DNA of 64,000 nt from Dromaius novaehollandiae (lineage: Eukaryota > Chordata > Aves > Casuariiformes > Dromaiidae): contig NC_088099.1 in the NCBI RefSeq assembly GCF_036370855.1, positions 142,183,017-142,247,016 of the forward strand, read 5' to 3'. The position numbers and the translations under genes were made by a program. Shown one piece after another: positions 11,401-27,200 of the stretch. The notes beneath the pieces were generated by a model. The model searched no databases. It was not told the origin of the DNA and was given only the letters and a program-made list of their open reading frames with translations. Each line of letters opens with the position of its first letter. The first letter of the stretch is position 1.

Positions 11401-14400
11401 ACTGGAAATCAAATTAATCTTACTTGTTTTCTTGTTAAAACATCAGCTTAGATTTTAAGCCAAACTTCTAATGTCATCATTTTGTTTTGCTTTTGTTTAA
11501 CCCTTGGCAGGATGATAATTTATATCTTACTGGTTCTGTAATGCAGTATTTTCAGAACCAGTTAGGGAGGGATTGGCATTTCAGAGTGGAGGTTGAGTTA
11601 CGAAAAATTTCTCTGAAGAGGCATAGTGCAAAAGGTAGGGCATACTGCATGTGGGATGTAGTCTGAAAGTGTAGATACTCGGCTTCCTCACATTTCTGGA
11701 GAATTTTGTTACCTTAACTATACCTGTCACCCCACTATATTAATTTGAATTTGTGTTCCACTGAACAGAAGATTATAGCGAACTTTTATAGTGTTCTCTA
11801 CAGTTGGTAGTAATCAGTGCTGATGTGCAGTAGGTAAACTTCCCTGTGCATTTATGTGATGCTTCTAGCATCACCAGGTGTAATGAGTATAAAAGAAAGA
11901 TATTCTGGGTACTAGGACTGCGTGACTGAAACAGTTTAAAGGTAAAAGTTGGTGTCAGATACAGATCAGTCTTAATTCTCCTCATTTCCAGGTTGGATTT
12001 GGCTCTTGTGAGTACTTCTTGAAATATCAGTGACCGAGATTCATTATAGGAGGTCAGAAGATGATGTCTGGTACTGAAATTGAAACAATGCTGTATGTTA
12101 CTACTGAGACTGCAACTCCCTTGACATTAATCTGGCCCATCAGAGAAAGACGTTTTACACTTACAAGCTTTATAACATTTAGTTCTGGAGTTGTACCATT
12201 CCAGGTTTCTATGGTACAAATGTTACGTGAGGTCACATATGTAAGTGATTATTTAGTTTTAAGTTTAGGCAGGTAGAATCATTGTAAAAGTTCACTGGTC
12301 TGGACCCAATTTCTATTTCACATCAGTTTGATAATGATGGTATGAGGAAGAATAATGGCTCCTTCACCCTGTTTGAAATAATAGCTTGAACATGTAAGCA
12401 AATAAAGCCTGCCAGACCGTTTGTTTAATTTCCTAAAGAAGCTGCACTGTAAAGCCAGAACAGACTGTACTGGAGGAATGGTTTGGCTTAATAGAGTATT
12501 GTACCTTAAATTCCTGAATGTCCCTTTTTATCATTTTTATGATATACTGGACAAATACATTTTGCTAAGCCATAAATGTTATTGGCAAAACTGGTGCATT
12601 TAGTATATTAGAATGGTTTTGTAGTCCTTGAAGGGAAAACATCCTGATTTTAATGACTTATCAATTTATATTATCTAAAAGGTTCATCATCTATCTGCTG
12701 TTCGTGCAAATATATATTCAGCCAGTTGTTCAGAGCCAAAGTTAGGTCTGTAGTCAAAGTATCTGTGATATCACTTGGAGAATATTTGAGGGGAGAAGAA
12801 GAAAACCCAGATTCTGGACAACCTCATAGCAAAAGGAGTTTGAAAATTTAATCTAATGTAACCAGTGTGATTGTAGGTATGTCCTAAATGAGAATACCTT
12901 CAGCCAGAGGAAGAGCAAAGAGGTGCTTGTAACTGGAATCAGTACAGAAGCCACCTGACTCCATTCCTGTCATCAGAGCAAAGCATAATTAGCACAGCTC
13001 CCCCTCTAGTCCTTGCTAGGAAAGGAGGAGCTCTGCTGGGTTAGTGTTGGGAGGGCCCTGCAGGTGAATTTCTGTGTGACTCCTTTACTTTACTTGATCC
13101 TACTTCAGTATCAGTTATAGACAGGTGTATCTGTATTGTTTTCAACTAATCCCTAAAGTTATTATTTTATATTTGTCCTAGCTAAAACTTGTGATTATGA
13201 TTAGTTTTGTGGTTCACTAACAGATCTTAAATTCTTAAACCAAGGTTTAAGAATTTATCTTTGGTATATTGCATAGATCACTTTTTATCATGTGCCTCAG
13301 TTTCCCAAGCTGTGGAAAGAATTTTTTTTCATACTTATGAAGTATAATTCACTAGTGCCCTTACAAAATATTTTAAATTCTTGAGTAATTTGTACAGCGT
13401 AAATAGCATATTTTTTCTTTCCTAGATCTCTCTGTTTTCCAGTTTGTGTTATATTTATACTGTCCCAGATAATTAATGATGATGTTAAATACTTGATCAG
13501 CTGAGATATCTAGCTAGGCATTATTCAAGAGTGCAATTTGTCAACAACCTTTGATTTTTTTTTTAAACTGTCTCACAGTTCACACAATAGAACTCTAATT
13601 CAATTTAGAATTGATAGCTATAGCATTTTACAATACTGATGATTATTGAGGTGTCAGTTGGTAGATACGATTCAGCCTACTTAGTTGATGTGATCGTAAG
13701 AAAACATATAGTACCAATGTACTTGAATGTTGTGGAAGTTGGTTGTAGATCTGAGTTTAAGTGCTTGAAGCCTCTCTCCTGTGTTTATTCCCTCAGTAGA
13801 AACAACTGCTTTAAGTATTTGAAATGGTAGGTTATATGGTACGGTACTGTGAAAAACTGTGTTGTTCTGATTGTGTTTTTTGGTGTTTTCTCTATCTGAA
13901 TTTTTTGTGGCAGCTGTTACTTTATTAAAGCTTTTTTATACGAAAGTTTACAGTTGCATTGAAATACATACTATTGATTCATGTGAATATCTAAGTTTTA
14001 ACTACTAAAATTAACATAAATGTTAGATCAATACAAATACTTTGAAAAGCAGGTCACTTCTGAATTTTCCGTTTTGGACTTGCTTCTGGGAACAGATGCT
14101 TAGAATTTGGTTATACTATGTAACTTTTGCTACATTGTTAGTTTGTTGGTGATCGAATTATTCTTTTGAAATAGTCTTTTTAACAAGGCAAGCATTTGTG
14201 GTAGCTATGCACTAGAGTTTTTCCTTCTGTGGTATTTGACACTTGTAATTTTAGGCTTTGGGGGAATTCCTTGTAACTTCCTCATCGGTTTCATGAGCAG
14301 CAACTTTCTGGAACTAGTCAGGAGGAAAAAAAAAAAAAGAAAAGAAATATTTGTTACTAGATCAGAAGTAAGCTAGCGAGGAATAATAAAAGCCAAAAAA

Positions 14401-17400
14401 AAATTAAGGAAAGCTTATAAATGGAGCGTGTTTTGGAGAAAAAAATGTCGAACTAACACACTTGGTTTATAGCTTGAATTGTCATAAGATTTTTCTCCCT
14501 CTTTCTTTTCACTGCAGTGTCCTGTGAGTTGTCGGTGCTTTCCCAGATGCCTTTAGTGGGTTGCCGAAACTTACTTGAAGTGAAAGAAAGCCAAACTTGC
14601 TTGCTGTTACAGTAAACTGTAAACTTTCATCAAAGCAGTGAAAGTGAACCAAACATCTCTGTGCTGTGCTACAGTGTATGGTGAACGAGTGAACTGGGTG
14701 CTAGGATGTGAATTGCCTGTGTTTACCCGCCTGACTATGTATTTGTAATTCATGACTAGCCTTCCCTTAACTCAGATGTTTCCTCTGCTAAGTGGAAGCC
14801 CCTGTGACTGACTTTGGTAACAGCCCAGAGCAGAATTTTTAAGTCAGGTGCTGCTAGAAAACAGTAGAGTGATCTTCTAACAAGCAGTGTGAATGCTCTT
14901 TGACAGGTGGTAGAAGACTATAATGAAGTCACTTGTGTTTAAAATTTAGGGGAAAATTATTCTGCCAAAGGGTCCTGTAACTTTGGTTTTTTACTCCAGC
15001 TTTGAACCTAGTGTGAGATATTGTAGGTCCCTCTGAAAGTACAGACTGTGGGAATAGTTTTCCTGAGGAAAACAATTCAGGGAATTTTGTTTATCCTCTA
15101 ATTTATACTGTCTTACTGGTAATAAGTTCTTTCTACTCAGTGATGTCTCTTAAAAATTTAGCGGCCTTCTCCTTTTAGGGAACTTACCCTATAGGGAGAA
15201 CTATTTAGTTACTGAAGGTCAGCAATTTATAACAGAAAATTTAAGTATTGTTGGTGCATCTTGTAGAGGAAAAACATATATATTCTCACTTCTAGATTTT
15301 AAGTGTATATGAATTTCCATAATACTTTTGGCTCCTTTTTTTCTACACCATACAAAGTCTATTAGAATCTAAGAATAAAGTAGTATCCTTACAGGATGTG
15401 TCACTTTTATGAGATTCTTTTGAGTATCTCAGGTAAATGAAAATAAAAACTGACATTTTCAAATTATAGTAACTGGGACTGAGACAGATAATGAGTAGGT
15501 CACATGAAGTAAAGAAATCGTTATATATAAAAGTGTCGCTCTCATTGTAGAGTTCTAAATGTGGGTTTTAACTGCATTTTCCTGTAAATAGAGCTTAAAA
15601 AAAAAAAAGTCCTCTTCAAAGAGAGGATGATTCTTGAGTCCTAACAAACATGCTGTATTATTCATCATATTCTTGTATTTACACCAGTCTGCTCTCCATG
15701 CTAGTAAGCAATTACATTTTTCTGCTTGCTCTCTTCTAAAGAAGTGCTTGGAGACAGTGCACAGGGATTTAACTTGCAATGCTTGTCTAAACCATATGGA
15801 AATATTACTAACTGGACTTGGGGATTACATATTTCATTTTTGCCCCCAACTGGTAGTTTTTCTAGAAGTCTAGAGACAATACTTTTCTTCTCCGTGGTGC
15901 AAATATTGGTTTAAATATTCTGCAAGAGAAACTTCTTGGCAGGTCAGGAAAATGAATGATAAAATCACGATTCATATGCGTCTTGATCACAACAGCTTGC
16001 AGCTGGAAGTAGTGTCTGGAATCAGTTTGAGTAGTTGTTTAATCAGTGTTTTTTTTGTTTTTTTTGTTTTTTTGTTTTTTAAAAAAGCATCCCTCACCAG
16101 AGCAGCTTTCTATTGTTCCTATGTTTTGTGTCTAAAAGTACTGAAAAAACAACCAGTTCCATTGCTCAGGATTAGCTAATATCCGTGGTTAGAGATGGTT
16201 CACAAAGACTGGAAAACCGGGGTAGCAAGGCAGGAACGATTGGGATGAGTCTTGAGGAGGTGAATTCATGGCTCCTTGACAGAGTGGCAGAACCATTTTT
16301 TAGTGTGGCAGAGAAAGTGCAAGGTGTCTTGGGAACAGCTGCTGCTTAGGACGCTGTGAAAATAGAAGGGAGTAAGGGAAGCAGCCTTCTTTATTTTCAG
16401 GAATGTTATGGTGACTGACTGAGCATCTAATCAATTTAAGATGTTACTCTTAAGTATAATCAGCAAGTGAGAGAAAGGGTTTGAGTGCAGGAGAAGCTTG
16501 AGTGTAGCCTGGGGTCTAGCCTTTGGGCCTTCCAAGAAATACCAGACAGGGAAGCATTATAGAAACTTCCGCTTCCTGCTTCATACCCATACTTCAGAAG
16601 ATAAGTGAAAGAGTTGACAGATCTTTGAGCATTTTGGTAATGCAAAGTATGGCTTTTATCAGCATTTTGAAACATCTGTTTTGTACGCTGCTGCGTACTC
16701 CTGTTTCTTGCGGGTACTGGTGTTTGGGAGTTGTGCTTTCTCCAGCTGCTTTACTGCTGGATGTGTCCAGGAGCTGTGTGTTCCTAGAATCTAGTTTTTT
16801 CTGACCTCCACATTGCTGCTGATCCTGTTGAAGCTGTTTTCAGTGACTGTTGGCTCCTACCTAGATGTTGTCCAGTCATTTTCAATCTCTGTCTTGAAGT
16901 TATCTACTGTATTGTCTGTCATTTATATGAACTGTAACAAAATTTCTGTAGTACCAGAATTCTAATGTGAATGACAATCCAGTATACCAAAGCCAAGTGG
17001 TGGTGTTACTAATGTCCAGTGAAGTCCACAATATTAGCTTTCTCTTTTTCTTATTCCAGAGTGGAAATCCGGGGCAGTGCTGCCCTTATGTCTTTACACT
17101 GTCGATGAATGAGTCTGGAAGAAGGAGCAGAGCTGTATTCTCCTTCCATAGAGAAGAGCCAGCTTGCTCTGGGATCAGTTGAAACAGCCAGTGCTTGTGT
17201 GTGGTGCCTTTGGGGTCCACGAGGAGTTGTGCTGGAAGAGGAGATCCTTTATTCTAGGTGTACAGATTAGAAGGAGCAACAGGGCTGCAAACTGTACCAC
17301 CTAGTGAAATCCCCCAGGGGTGATTCCCTTTGGTGAAGTCAAATCTGACAGGAGTGAAACGTTAAGGTTGAGGGGAGTCGAGAGATCCTCTCAGCACTGC

Positions 17401-20400
17401 CAGTTAACCAAAAGTTCTGGTCGAGCTTCATAGTGACTTTTTTAGTGTCTGTATTATGAAAAATTCACCTGTATATCCACCTTAAAATGTTAATTAAAAG
17501 CGTGAGGATCAAGAATGTATACGCGGGCTCCAAGTGAAAAGGTCTGCTTGGAAGCCCTTTTGTCGGCTTTCCGGAACTCTCCTGAGTTTGTGGCTGGGCA
17601 GAGGAGGTGAATCTGAACTCTGTGTAGCCACTTAGAGCACTGGACATGAAGGAAATCACGCATAAAGTGATTAATCAACAAAAATAAAGATGAATTTAAA
17701 GTTTTAATCTGAGATCCTGCTTGGTGACCATAATGCATATATGGGAAACGATGAAGCACTTGGGCATCTGAATTTGAAATAAATGTCCACACTTTCTCAG
17801 ATACATGTGCATTGCTAAAGTAAATTGGCCACATCAAACAGCAGGGTTTTTTTTTTCTCCCAAGGGAGGTAGGTGACTGAAGGGAAGGAGGTCTGAACTA
17901 GCTTTAAAGTTGTAAGATGTTGAACACAGTTTATAAATAATAGTTGAACAATATGCTTTATATAACAGCAGCTACATAGAAATTAGAACACGTAGGCCTT
18001 ATGTCTGAAATTGATCTTGTGCTTGTTACCGTGCTATGTCATTTTTTTCTGCCAATTTAAAATTCATTGCTGTTCTTTAAAAAGGGTGTAGGAGCAAGTG
18101 CTGATTTTTTGTTAACAAGTAGGCTTTTAATAGAATGGAATGTCTGTCTATAAATGTAGGGTTTTTTTATTTTTTACCCTTAATATTACAGAAAGAATTA
18201 GTGTGTTAAAGCCTAATTTACCCATTATTCCTTTTCTAGTTACATTCCTTAATAAGGAAATCCTATTTGAACCATTTTTTTCTTCCTTAGGTTCTTTTTG
18301 TAACAACACAGAATGAAGCAGACCTTCTCATGGCATGGTCATCTATTTAAAAAAAATATATACATTACAAAGTACTTATTGCTTAGAGTGAAACTTCTCA
18401 AGATGCTGATTTTGCAGAGCACTCAAGAGTTATTGTAGGCCATCCATCTCTGTTGTAGATGGTCCATGCTAGAAAGCTATAGAGTTTGTTTTGCCCTGAG
18501 AGGAAAAAGGCCAAGAGAAATAAGATCTATACCATCACTTTTAGTTGCAGCAAGCCTAATAGTTACTCTCTGGAGACTGATCCAGGTAAAGTATTTCAAA
18601 GGTGAATATATAGACCTCAAGAGAAATCAGGTTGTCTTGGTGCCCCAACACTTGAAATAACTGAATACAAGTTAAAGTTTTCTTATAATGGCAGTGTTGA
18701 GCCTCAAAGTATGTCTGTAGATCTAGAAAGAAAAATCAAGTAAATAATTGTCAAGTGGATAGCAATCAGTGGTGTTATTTGTGAAGTATAAACAGTGTAA
18801 GAATCTGCAAGTATTCTGTCTTCATAGTATGTACTTCATCACAAATAAGTCTTGCTCTTCAGTTTTGCAGTCTATATCAACTTGAAAGTACTTGCTAATT
18901 TTAGAAAGTAATATGTATATACGGTCAATGCAAGATGAGGAATGTAATGGGAAACTTAGATACCATGACATACTCCAGACTTCCTTTATGCTTCTTTCCC
19001 CAAACTGTACTTCTTTTAGTGATAGCCTCTTCCTTTTCTGAATAGCAAATACACAGCGAAACCAATGCCCTTAAACTGTGGCTTATTATTATTATTCATT
19101 AGACACAGTTGCCAGTGAGGAATTGTAAGGGATGTAATCTACTTTCATCAATGCACAAGTGTAACAATGCTTTTCATGCAAATTGAAAAGAAGCTACAGC
19201 CAAAAGAATACAACTGCCTATCAAATTCAGTAAATGGTATTAACATAAAATACTAGTATCTCTTCACAGCTATTTTCCAAAGTATTCTTCCTCCCATTTT
19301 TCAAAAATCAGTTTCTTTCATTCATACAGTGGTTTTGAGTGTTGCAACAAATAGCTGCTGTTTGAGTTTCTTTCCCTAGTTGGCTGTTACTTCATATGTG
19401 CCATCTCTTTGTGAAAGAGCTCTTGTGTATCAAGCAGTGACTTGCTGGTACTGAGCTTCTTTTTTAAAACCAGGCTTACACTGAAAGAATACTGCAAACT
19501 TAATTCACATCTAAATTTACTGTGTTTTACTGATAGGACACTCTTGGAAACAAACCTTGAAGGAATATTTTTCTTTTAAAATAAGTTGTCTGAGAGCTCT
19601 TTATTGTCCGAGGTTTAAGTATTAAGATAGGTTAATAACCCTTCACACAGATAGTATTTCTATAAAGTATTCTTGTTTACAGGGTAGAAGGTGAAGCACA
19701 GAAAATAAATAGCTGTTCTGCAGATGTGCATGAATACAGAGTCTGCTACTGATGTGGTAGGCGAGCATGAAGTGGGGAGTATTGGTATGGCTTAACTTAA
19801 GGCAGAATCAGTAGGGAAAAGTAGGCTTATTTAAAGTTTGACAGGCTACAGTGTCTGACTTACTTATCTGATTTGCTCTTCAAAGTAGTCTCCTTCCTTC
19901 CGTTCTCTCAATATAGGCAGACTAGTCCATTTACTTAAATGCCCAAAGTTCAGTAATGTTAACGTCCTGCAGTGTGCTAAGCATGTGATCCTGGAGATTG
20001 GCTGTGCACGTACTCAGTTGGAGGAGGGAGGATAAAGGATGAAGAGTGCTCCTAAAGTGTTTAAATGCTAATGGCACCCTTTGGGGAGGGTGCAATTGCT
20101 GGAGTTTTCTTTGTGGAGCTGAAAAGAGCTACCTTGAGAGTAGTGTGTCTGTTCTTCTGGTGTTTAAAAGTCCAACTCCTATCCTTTTCTGTTTTCACAA
20201 ATGTAACTACCAACTGATTTCTGCCACCCCCAAAGTGCCAGTCCTTTTCTGCTCATAAGAATCAGTCCATTGTATAGCTAAGCTATTCTTTCTTAAGTGA
20301 TGCAGACTGCTTTAAATGGTCTAGTGATGGTCTGCTGCTGTCATTTAGAGAGCTCCTTCAGACCAGCTTTCTCTTTCTGGAAGCAGAAAAGTAAAATATT

Positions 20401-21237
20401 TTCTCGTGGATTCTTAAATTCTATGTGGATTTTCTTACATTTAGTAAAAAGTAATTCTGCAGTGAAGCCGTCTTTCTGGAACATGAGTAGAAATGTATCC
20501 ATTTTCATGAAATTCTTATTAACTTGATTTTTGGGATTGTTATGCTGCTGTTGAAGGTCACAGAAATAGTTTGAGGTATTCAGAAGCTGTAGGGAATGTG
20601 CAGATGCCTACAACTGTTCTTGTGCTCTGTGATTCACAGGAAACTGGTCCGAGGTAGATATTCAGATAGCAAGTGTTACTGAAGCAGTGAAGAGGTGCAA
20701 ACTGAATAACTGAAATGGCTTTTGAAGTATCAGGTTGTGAACTGGATGAACTAAGGGGTGGACAGTAATCATGTAACCTGCCCTTCAGTCATTTAGTGTT
20801 GATCTGAATGATACTTGGCAGGAGTTTTCTCAGAAGATGAGTGGAAAGACATTTTGTTATAGTATCCTGTATCTTTTATAAGATATTTTTTAGGAAACTA
20901 ATTGGAGTACAGCAGAAAATTCATAGGTTGTTAAAACTGTTATCAGACAGGAAGTAAATGACTCATGTAAATGTCCAAGAATGTGTTTTTCATCAAGAAA
21001 GGGATAAATGAGAAGAGCTGGAAGAACCTGGGTCAAGGCAAAGATAGAGATAAGGTATACTGGGTGTAGGGTTAGTATAATGGAAGGTAATTATAAATAT
21101 GAATGTCAAGGTAAATGGTGATAAGGAGTTTGGCTACACCTGTTAGACCACATTCTCCTCTCCAAGGCATTCATTCCTCTGATTACGTGCAAGCCTCTCT
21201 TCCTGTTTGTGCTTTTGTCGTAGCAGCTATGTCCTGG

Positions 21238-21271
<34 letters not shown>

Positions 21272-24200
21272 TGTTATTTATATTACTCACGCCTGCCTGC
21301 TGCCTTTCCCCTCCCCATGGGAGCTGGTAGTTTGGTAAGATTTCTCACTGTGCTGCAGTGTGAAGCCTTCTGTGTTTTCTGTGCCAGGTTCCCAGGATCT
21401 GGAGGGGTTGGGGAGCATGGTACATGTGTGAACCCCTATTCCTAGTTCTACCAGTGGAACTGGCATGTGGGTAGGCCTTACCCTTGCTGGGTCAATAGCT
21501 GAGAACAGGTATGTTGGAATGAAGCAGCATCACGCAGTGGCGAAACTGAGAGGAATGGTATAGTCTCAAGTACAGCCACGTTCATCAGATCCACTGAGGT
21601 GAGAAGCAGCAACTTATATCTTTGTCGTTCATCTCTACAAGTTTTTTCATTAAGATGGTAACATCATGTAGAAGTGCATGGACCAATTCACTTCTCTTTA
21701 AATATGCCTGTCTATTTCAAGGTCATCTCTAACTTTTTTGAAATCCATTTGCTCTTTTGCATTGCTATGAATTTTCAAAACATGCAGGTTTTGAGTGCAG
21801 TTGAACACCAAATTTTGATTTATCGGACCCAGAGATAAACAAAGCCTGTCTGATAAATTTGATAGACATTACCAATTTCCTGCAAATTGCTCAGAATTCA
21901 AATCAGTTCTGCTGCCCTAGGCAGATGTATGTGGTTGACAGAGGCTGCTGAACAGCCAGGAGCAGCTGTGCATGTTTGAATGACTGTGAGGGAAAGCAGG
22001 CTGTAGTTCAAACTCTATATTATGAAGAATAGTGACAGAAAAATGGAGGACAAGGGACTTTTCCTGCATACTTACAGTTACTGTAATGTAGTAAAACTCT
22101 TGGGATTTTTGTGACCGAGACTGAGACTTTTCCTTATTTGCTCTGTTGAGAATAAACACAGAAAGTGTGTTTATGGTCATAAAAAAAACCCTTTATTGTA
22201 CACAGTAGTACCTCAAGTCATTGTGATCATTTAATTTCTTTAGGAAACAATTGCCTTTCATTTAAAAAAAAAAAATCCGTATAGTAAATTAACTCTGTGT
22301 CTGTGTTTCATTTAACTTTCCCAGTGATAACTTGCCTCTCTGAGGGATGTAATTTGACAGCAGGGAACTGAAACACTAAAGTGTTTAGAAACAAACTTTT
22401 TGTTCTGCCCGCTTTGACTAATGTTACATATGCTATGGCTGTCTTCAAAGTTTGCTGTACCCTGCCGAATTGCAGCTGCCTACACTGGCTGTCAAGTCAA
22501 ATGCTTAGTCAACTCTATAGAAAGAACTTCTTTTTGCTTCATTTTACAATTGTGGGGATGTGGTACCATCCAATACTCCTGTATTTAGGTCCTGAAAGTG
22601 GAAGATTGTGTTTATCTTTTCTAATTACTAGTAATCGCCATGGCGAGAAGGCATCAATATCCTGCAGTACTGTGCAATGTGAAAAGAAGTGTTCTGGCTC
22701 TGAGATGTGCACCTCTTTTCATCACACGTAGAGGTGGCAGTGTTAACTGCCTCTTTTTATATTGCAATACTGTTTTATAGCTGTTTTCAGATAATCTCTC
22801 TTGCTGTCTCTATAGCTACCTCTAGCACAATTAATAAGAGTTCAGACTCTCACAAATATTTCCCAAAGTTTCCAAGGGACAGACCTTATCTCTAGGGTTC
22901 AGAAGTTTGAACTTTGATCTGGCTGTTTTGGGGGAGAGAGGAAGGGTGTGGGAAAACTAGGAATGTTAGCACTGGATAGCTGTAGGTCAAAGTTGTGTTT
23001 CACTCACTATACTGTTAGTCTCTACCGGTTCCTTAGTACTGATCACTTGCCACTTATTGACATAATTCAAGTTTGTCTGTTCTTTCTTCCATGTTTCCCG
23101 TTATCTGGGTAGATGCTCTCCATTGGATGCATAAAGCCATCATACTCATTTTCTTCAAACCCTCTTGGTGTGGTTCCTATGAAGCAGCTTTTGGGCTGGG
23201 ATTTCTCATTGCTTTATGTATCATGCTTTTTCATTGTCCCTTCCTTCACCTTGTGCAAAGTAACATACATAGTTTTCACAAAATAGTGAGCTCTGTGGAG
23301 CAAGAGTTGTTTTTCTTGTTTGTACAGTTCCTGACAGAATAAAGCTATAATCATGATGAATACTTACTTGGGCTGTTATGAAAAACTGCAGCAGTAAGTT
23401 ACTGTGTTTCATAAATATCATAAGCCAAGTAAAGCAGAGTCTAAACTAACTTTTCACAAATTTATTTTTAAGATACTGCATAGTGTCTGAAATTAAAGGG
23501 GTTAAACTCTCTTATGGGTATTCTCATGCTGATGTGCAAGTTGCAGCACCAGCATCATTCTTTCAGGACAAAAATCACAGGACTAATGGTGGATAATATG
23601 GAAGAAAAAAAAAGATCCTCTTCCCAAAGAGAGGGGAAGAAATGCTGTTTTGAGTCTTAGAACTTTATACCTGTTTTTCCTGTTGTTTTTTAATTATAGA
23701 TGTAGACTTCTGAACTTCTTAAAATGCTTGTGGGGCTTCCTGAAGCTTCACGGGTTAGAATCAATGACCTGTGCAGTAGCTGTAACAGAGTTCTCCAGAA
23801 GTGTACACAGGTCTATACATTGGAGAGAGAATAAATTTTACTGGACTGTAAATTTTATTGGATATTTCCCTTATCATTTGTTTGCTTGTAGAAAACCAAT
23901 GTGCTTTCAACAAATGAGTTTTGAAAGTAGCAATACTGCTACATACAGAATTCTTACCAGTGCTGAACTTACCTAAGTGTGTGTGCACACAGTTCTGTAC
24001 CAGAGTATGCCTTGGCTATTTTAAGATCTGATTCTTAATTAAAGAAGTCAGTAATCTCAGTAAAATCAATTTCATATCATACAGGCAGTCTGTCTCTTAT
24101 TAATGTCTGTCCTCTTTTGAATAGAGGCAATTCATGATGCATTTTGAGGAATGCAGTGTGTTACGGCTGGCAAGTCATAACAAGTTAATCTCTTATTCTT

Positions 24201-27200
24201 TTCTGAAGTCTTGACGATGTTTAATCAACAGTAGAGTTAGTTTAGGCAAGTCTAGAAAGTTAATGTAGCTAATTAACAGCCTTTTCTATTGCAGTGATTG
24301 AGATTTTGAAGCTGACAACTGTAGAGAAAACAGCTATGTGGATTTTTTTTTTTTTTTTTTGTAGTGGGAATGGAAACATCTACATATTGTGGTTACCTCA
24401 GAACTAAGTGACATCCCTCTTTCTACCTGCTGTAGCTAGAGCAGATCAAGTTATTCGTAAGAATGCTATGAATTTTGCACATTGGTGTTTGCACGAGATT
24501 CATAAAAGGCTTTGTTTGACAAATGCTTGAAGGCACAGGCAAAAAGAGTGTGGTGTCTTAGGAGTTCTTTCCTCCCTCGGCTGTTGCTAACGCTGCTGTT
24601 GCACTTCACAGGAAGGGTGGCCTGTTGAGTTCTGCTGTGCGGAGTTACTTCTGTGCTCTCAGTGAAGCCTTAATAAAGGGCAGAGACACTGATTAATATT
24701 GAAAGATGGCTAGGCAGGATGCATGGTGCTTTATGCAAGTTCAGTTTCAGTCTGAATAGGTGCTAGGGGTCTAAATTTAAACTCTGGTTACCAAACTTTA
24801 CATAAACAAGTCTACACAAGTATTTGTAAGGTCTGATTTCTGTAAACTTTTTTGTCATTTAAAAAAAAACGAGCTTTCTTAGGAACTTTGCACTTAATCA
24901 GAAGGAAAACCAAACACATTAAAGAGCATAAAAGTTTGTGAAAATCAAATGTTTATTTCTAGTAATAAGTAACGGGAAGGGAGGAAAAACAATTTTATCT
25001 TTCAAATGGGGATATTTTTCCTAATGGACTAAACATGCTGTGCTTTTATGGCTTTTATATCTGATTGGTTTATATGTGCAAAGTGTGTGTGTGAACAATC
25101 TGCACAAAATTAGTGTTGCTTCACCCTCCTTTACAATAAAAGGCTTGCATTCGGTTCAGTTATATGTCATTAGAGCGCATGCAGCTAGGATGCTTTGCAG
25201 TTGAATTCTTCCTCCCTGGTGCTGGCGTCCCGAAGGCAAAGCGGGAGCTGCGTGGGTGCATACTCGAACTCTCATTGCCTGCTTTGCTCCAGCCGGTGCT
25301 CCAGGCAGAACCCAGCTAATCCAGAATTCACTATGTGGTTCCTCAGTCCACTGCCTCCCTGCTTTTTGCCTCTGTCAGAAATAGGAAATTTCCTCCTTAG
25401 TTTCTGCCTAAAATGGAGAACCCATCTTTTGGGTAAGGACTTGAAGCTTTTTGTAACTGATTTTATTTTATGAAGCCAATGAGCCTAAAAGTAACATTTC
25501 TCAGTATTTTGAAACTATTATTCTTTGGACATATTTTAGGCAGTGATTTTTTTGACTAATGTGACTGGTATTTCTCTTTTGGCATATTCTGTTTTGAGCC
25601 ATTGATAATGAGTTGGCCCCATAAATAATCATATGGCCTGGTACTTGGAGAAGTGTTTGCTTTCTCTTTAAAAATTTGTATGAATTTCCCTTCCTTCTCC
25701 CTCCCCTTCCCCTGCACCCTCTCTGCCTCCCCCACAATATTGAGTACTCCTACACTTCTTAAGTCTTTTTTGGAAAAAACCAGTTGTAAATCTGAGTCAT
25801 GCTGTCATCTGGAACTAGAAGCTCAGGCATTTTGAGGGTTCTTGATAGGGATTCATGGCTTTCTCCTGGGTTAATAGCAGAAAATATTTTCATTTCTGCA
25901 AGCTTATAATAGATTTATGGTGGCTGTTGTATTACTTTTTGAATAATGATTTCATTTCTTCTGTTAACACTTTTTCAGGACAGAAGGAAATCAAATTATG
26001 AAGAAGAAAGGATATGCAGCAGTATTATATGTTAAGAATATATGACCTGAAACCCTGATTCTACTTTCTTATTTCTGATAGAGCCCTGAAATCATCTGCT
26101 TATCTGTAGATGTTTTCTTTTTAGATGTTTTATATCAGCCATATGTGGATGGTTGCCTATGAGCGCTTGTTCCTGTTGTTGTTAGAAATTAAAAAAGGAA
26201 ATCAATCTAAACCTCCGTGGAGGAAAAGCAAAAACAGGTATTTTACTGCTAGAGCAGTATAAAGAAAGTATAGTAGATAAAAGTATGAAGCATGTGGGCA
26301 GTTTGAATCAAATCTGAAACATTTTTTCCGCTACCATGTAAGGACTCTGCAACCCACACATCAGAAATTTCCTCTAGTCTAACACTTCAGTTTCTCAAAC
26401 GTGAAATACTTCTAACTTTTGAAATGGAATTTCATATGAAAAGAATACTGTTGTTAGATATGTATGAAGGCTCAGAACAGTCCTTTTTTAAAATAATTGA
26501 GTTATTTTTTTATGGGGTTTGTTTATTTTTATTGAGTTTTATTTTAAACATAGCTGTTCAAAACAGCTGAGAACCCTCAGCGTTTTCAAGGTTTGTAACT
26601 AATGCAGCGATGGAATGTTTTCAAATAGGAGAGCAAACTGTTAGGTTTGCATTCATGATAGGGTATAATAAGTTAAGAATAGGTGCCTCAGCCTTATAAA
26701 GGAGATATTTCAATTAAGTGTGGATAGACAGTATGGTCTCTTGGTTCTTTTTACTAGCTTCTGATCTAAACCTTTTTTTCTGATTTCTTAGAGTATCAAC
26801 TTTTTTTTAAGTTACTACAGATTTAGCTGTAATTTAAAAGACTCTACCCACTGCTTGAACTATTTAATTGTTTTTAGTAATATCTTCATTTTCTCTAGTC
26901 ATGATTTAGTTAATTCAAAACATTATACTTAGAAAACACTAATGTAAAACACTGCTACCTTAGAATACTTGCAGCTTGCAGGCAGCCACCTCAGTCAAGT
27001 AACTTTAAACCTGACTGAGCATAAATATAAGATTTGACATGAATAGAACTACTTATGTGCTTAAAATCAGGAATCTTGTTGATGCTGAGCCAGCGACTGT
27101 GTTAGATGTCCAGTTTCCACTGCTTGCTGCCAAATATATTAGAGTTGACTATAAATAGTTTGTGGAATTTTTGAGTGAGAACAGAAAAAAGAAAACCACG

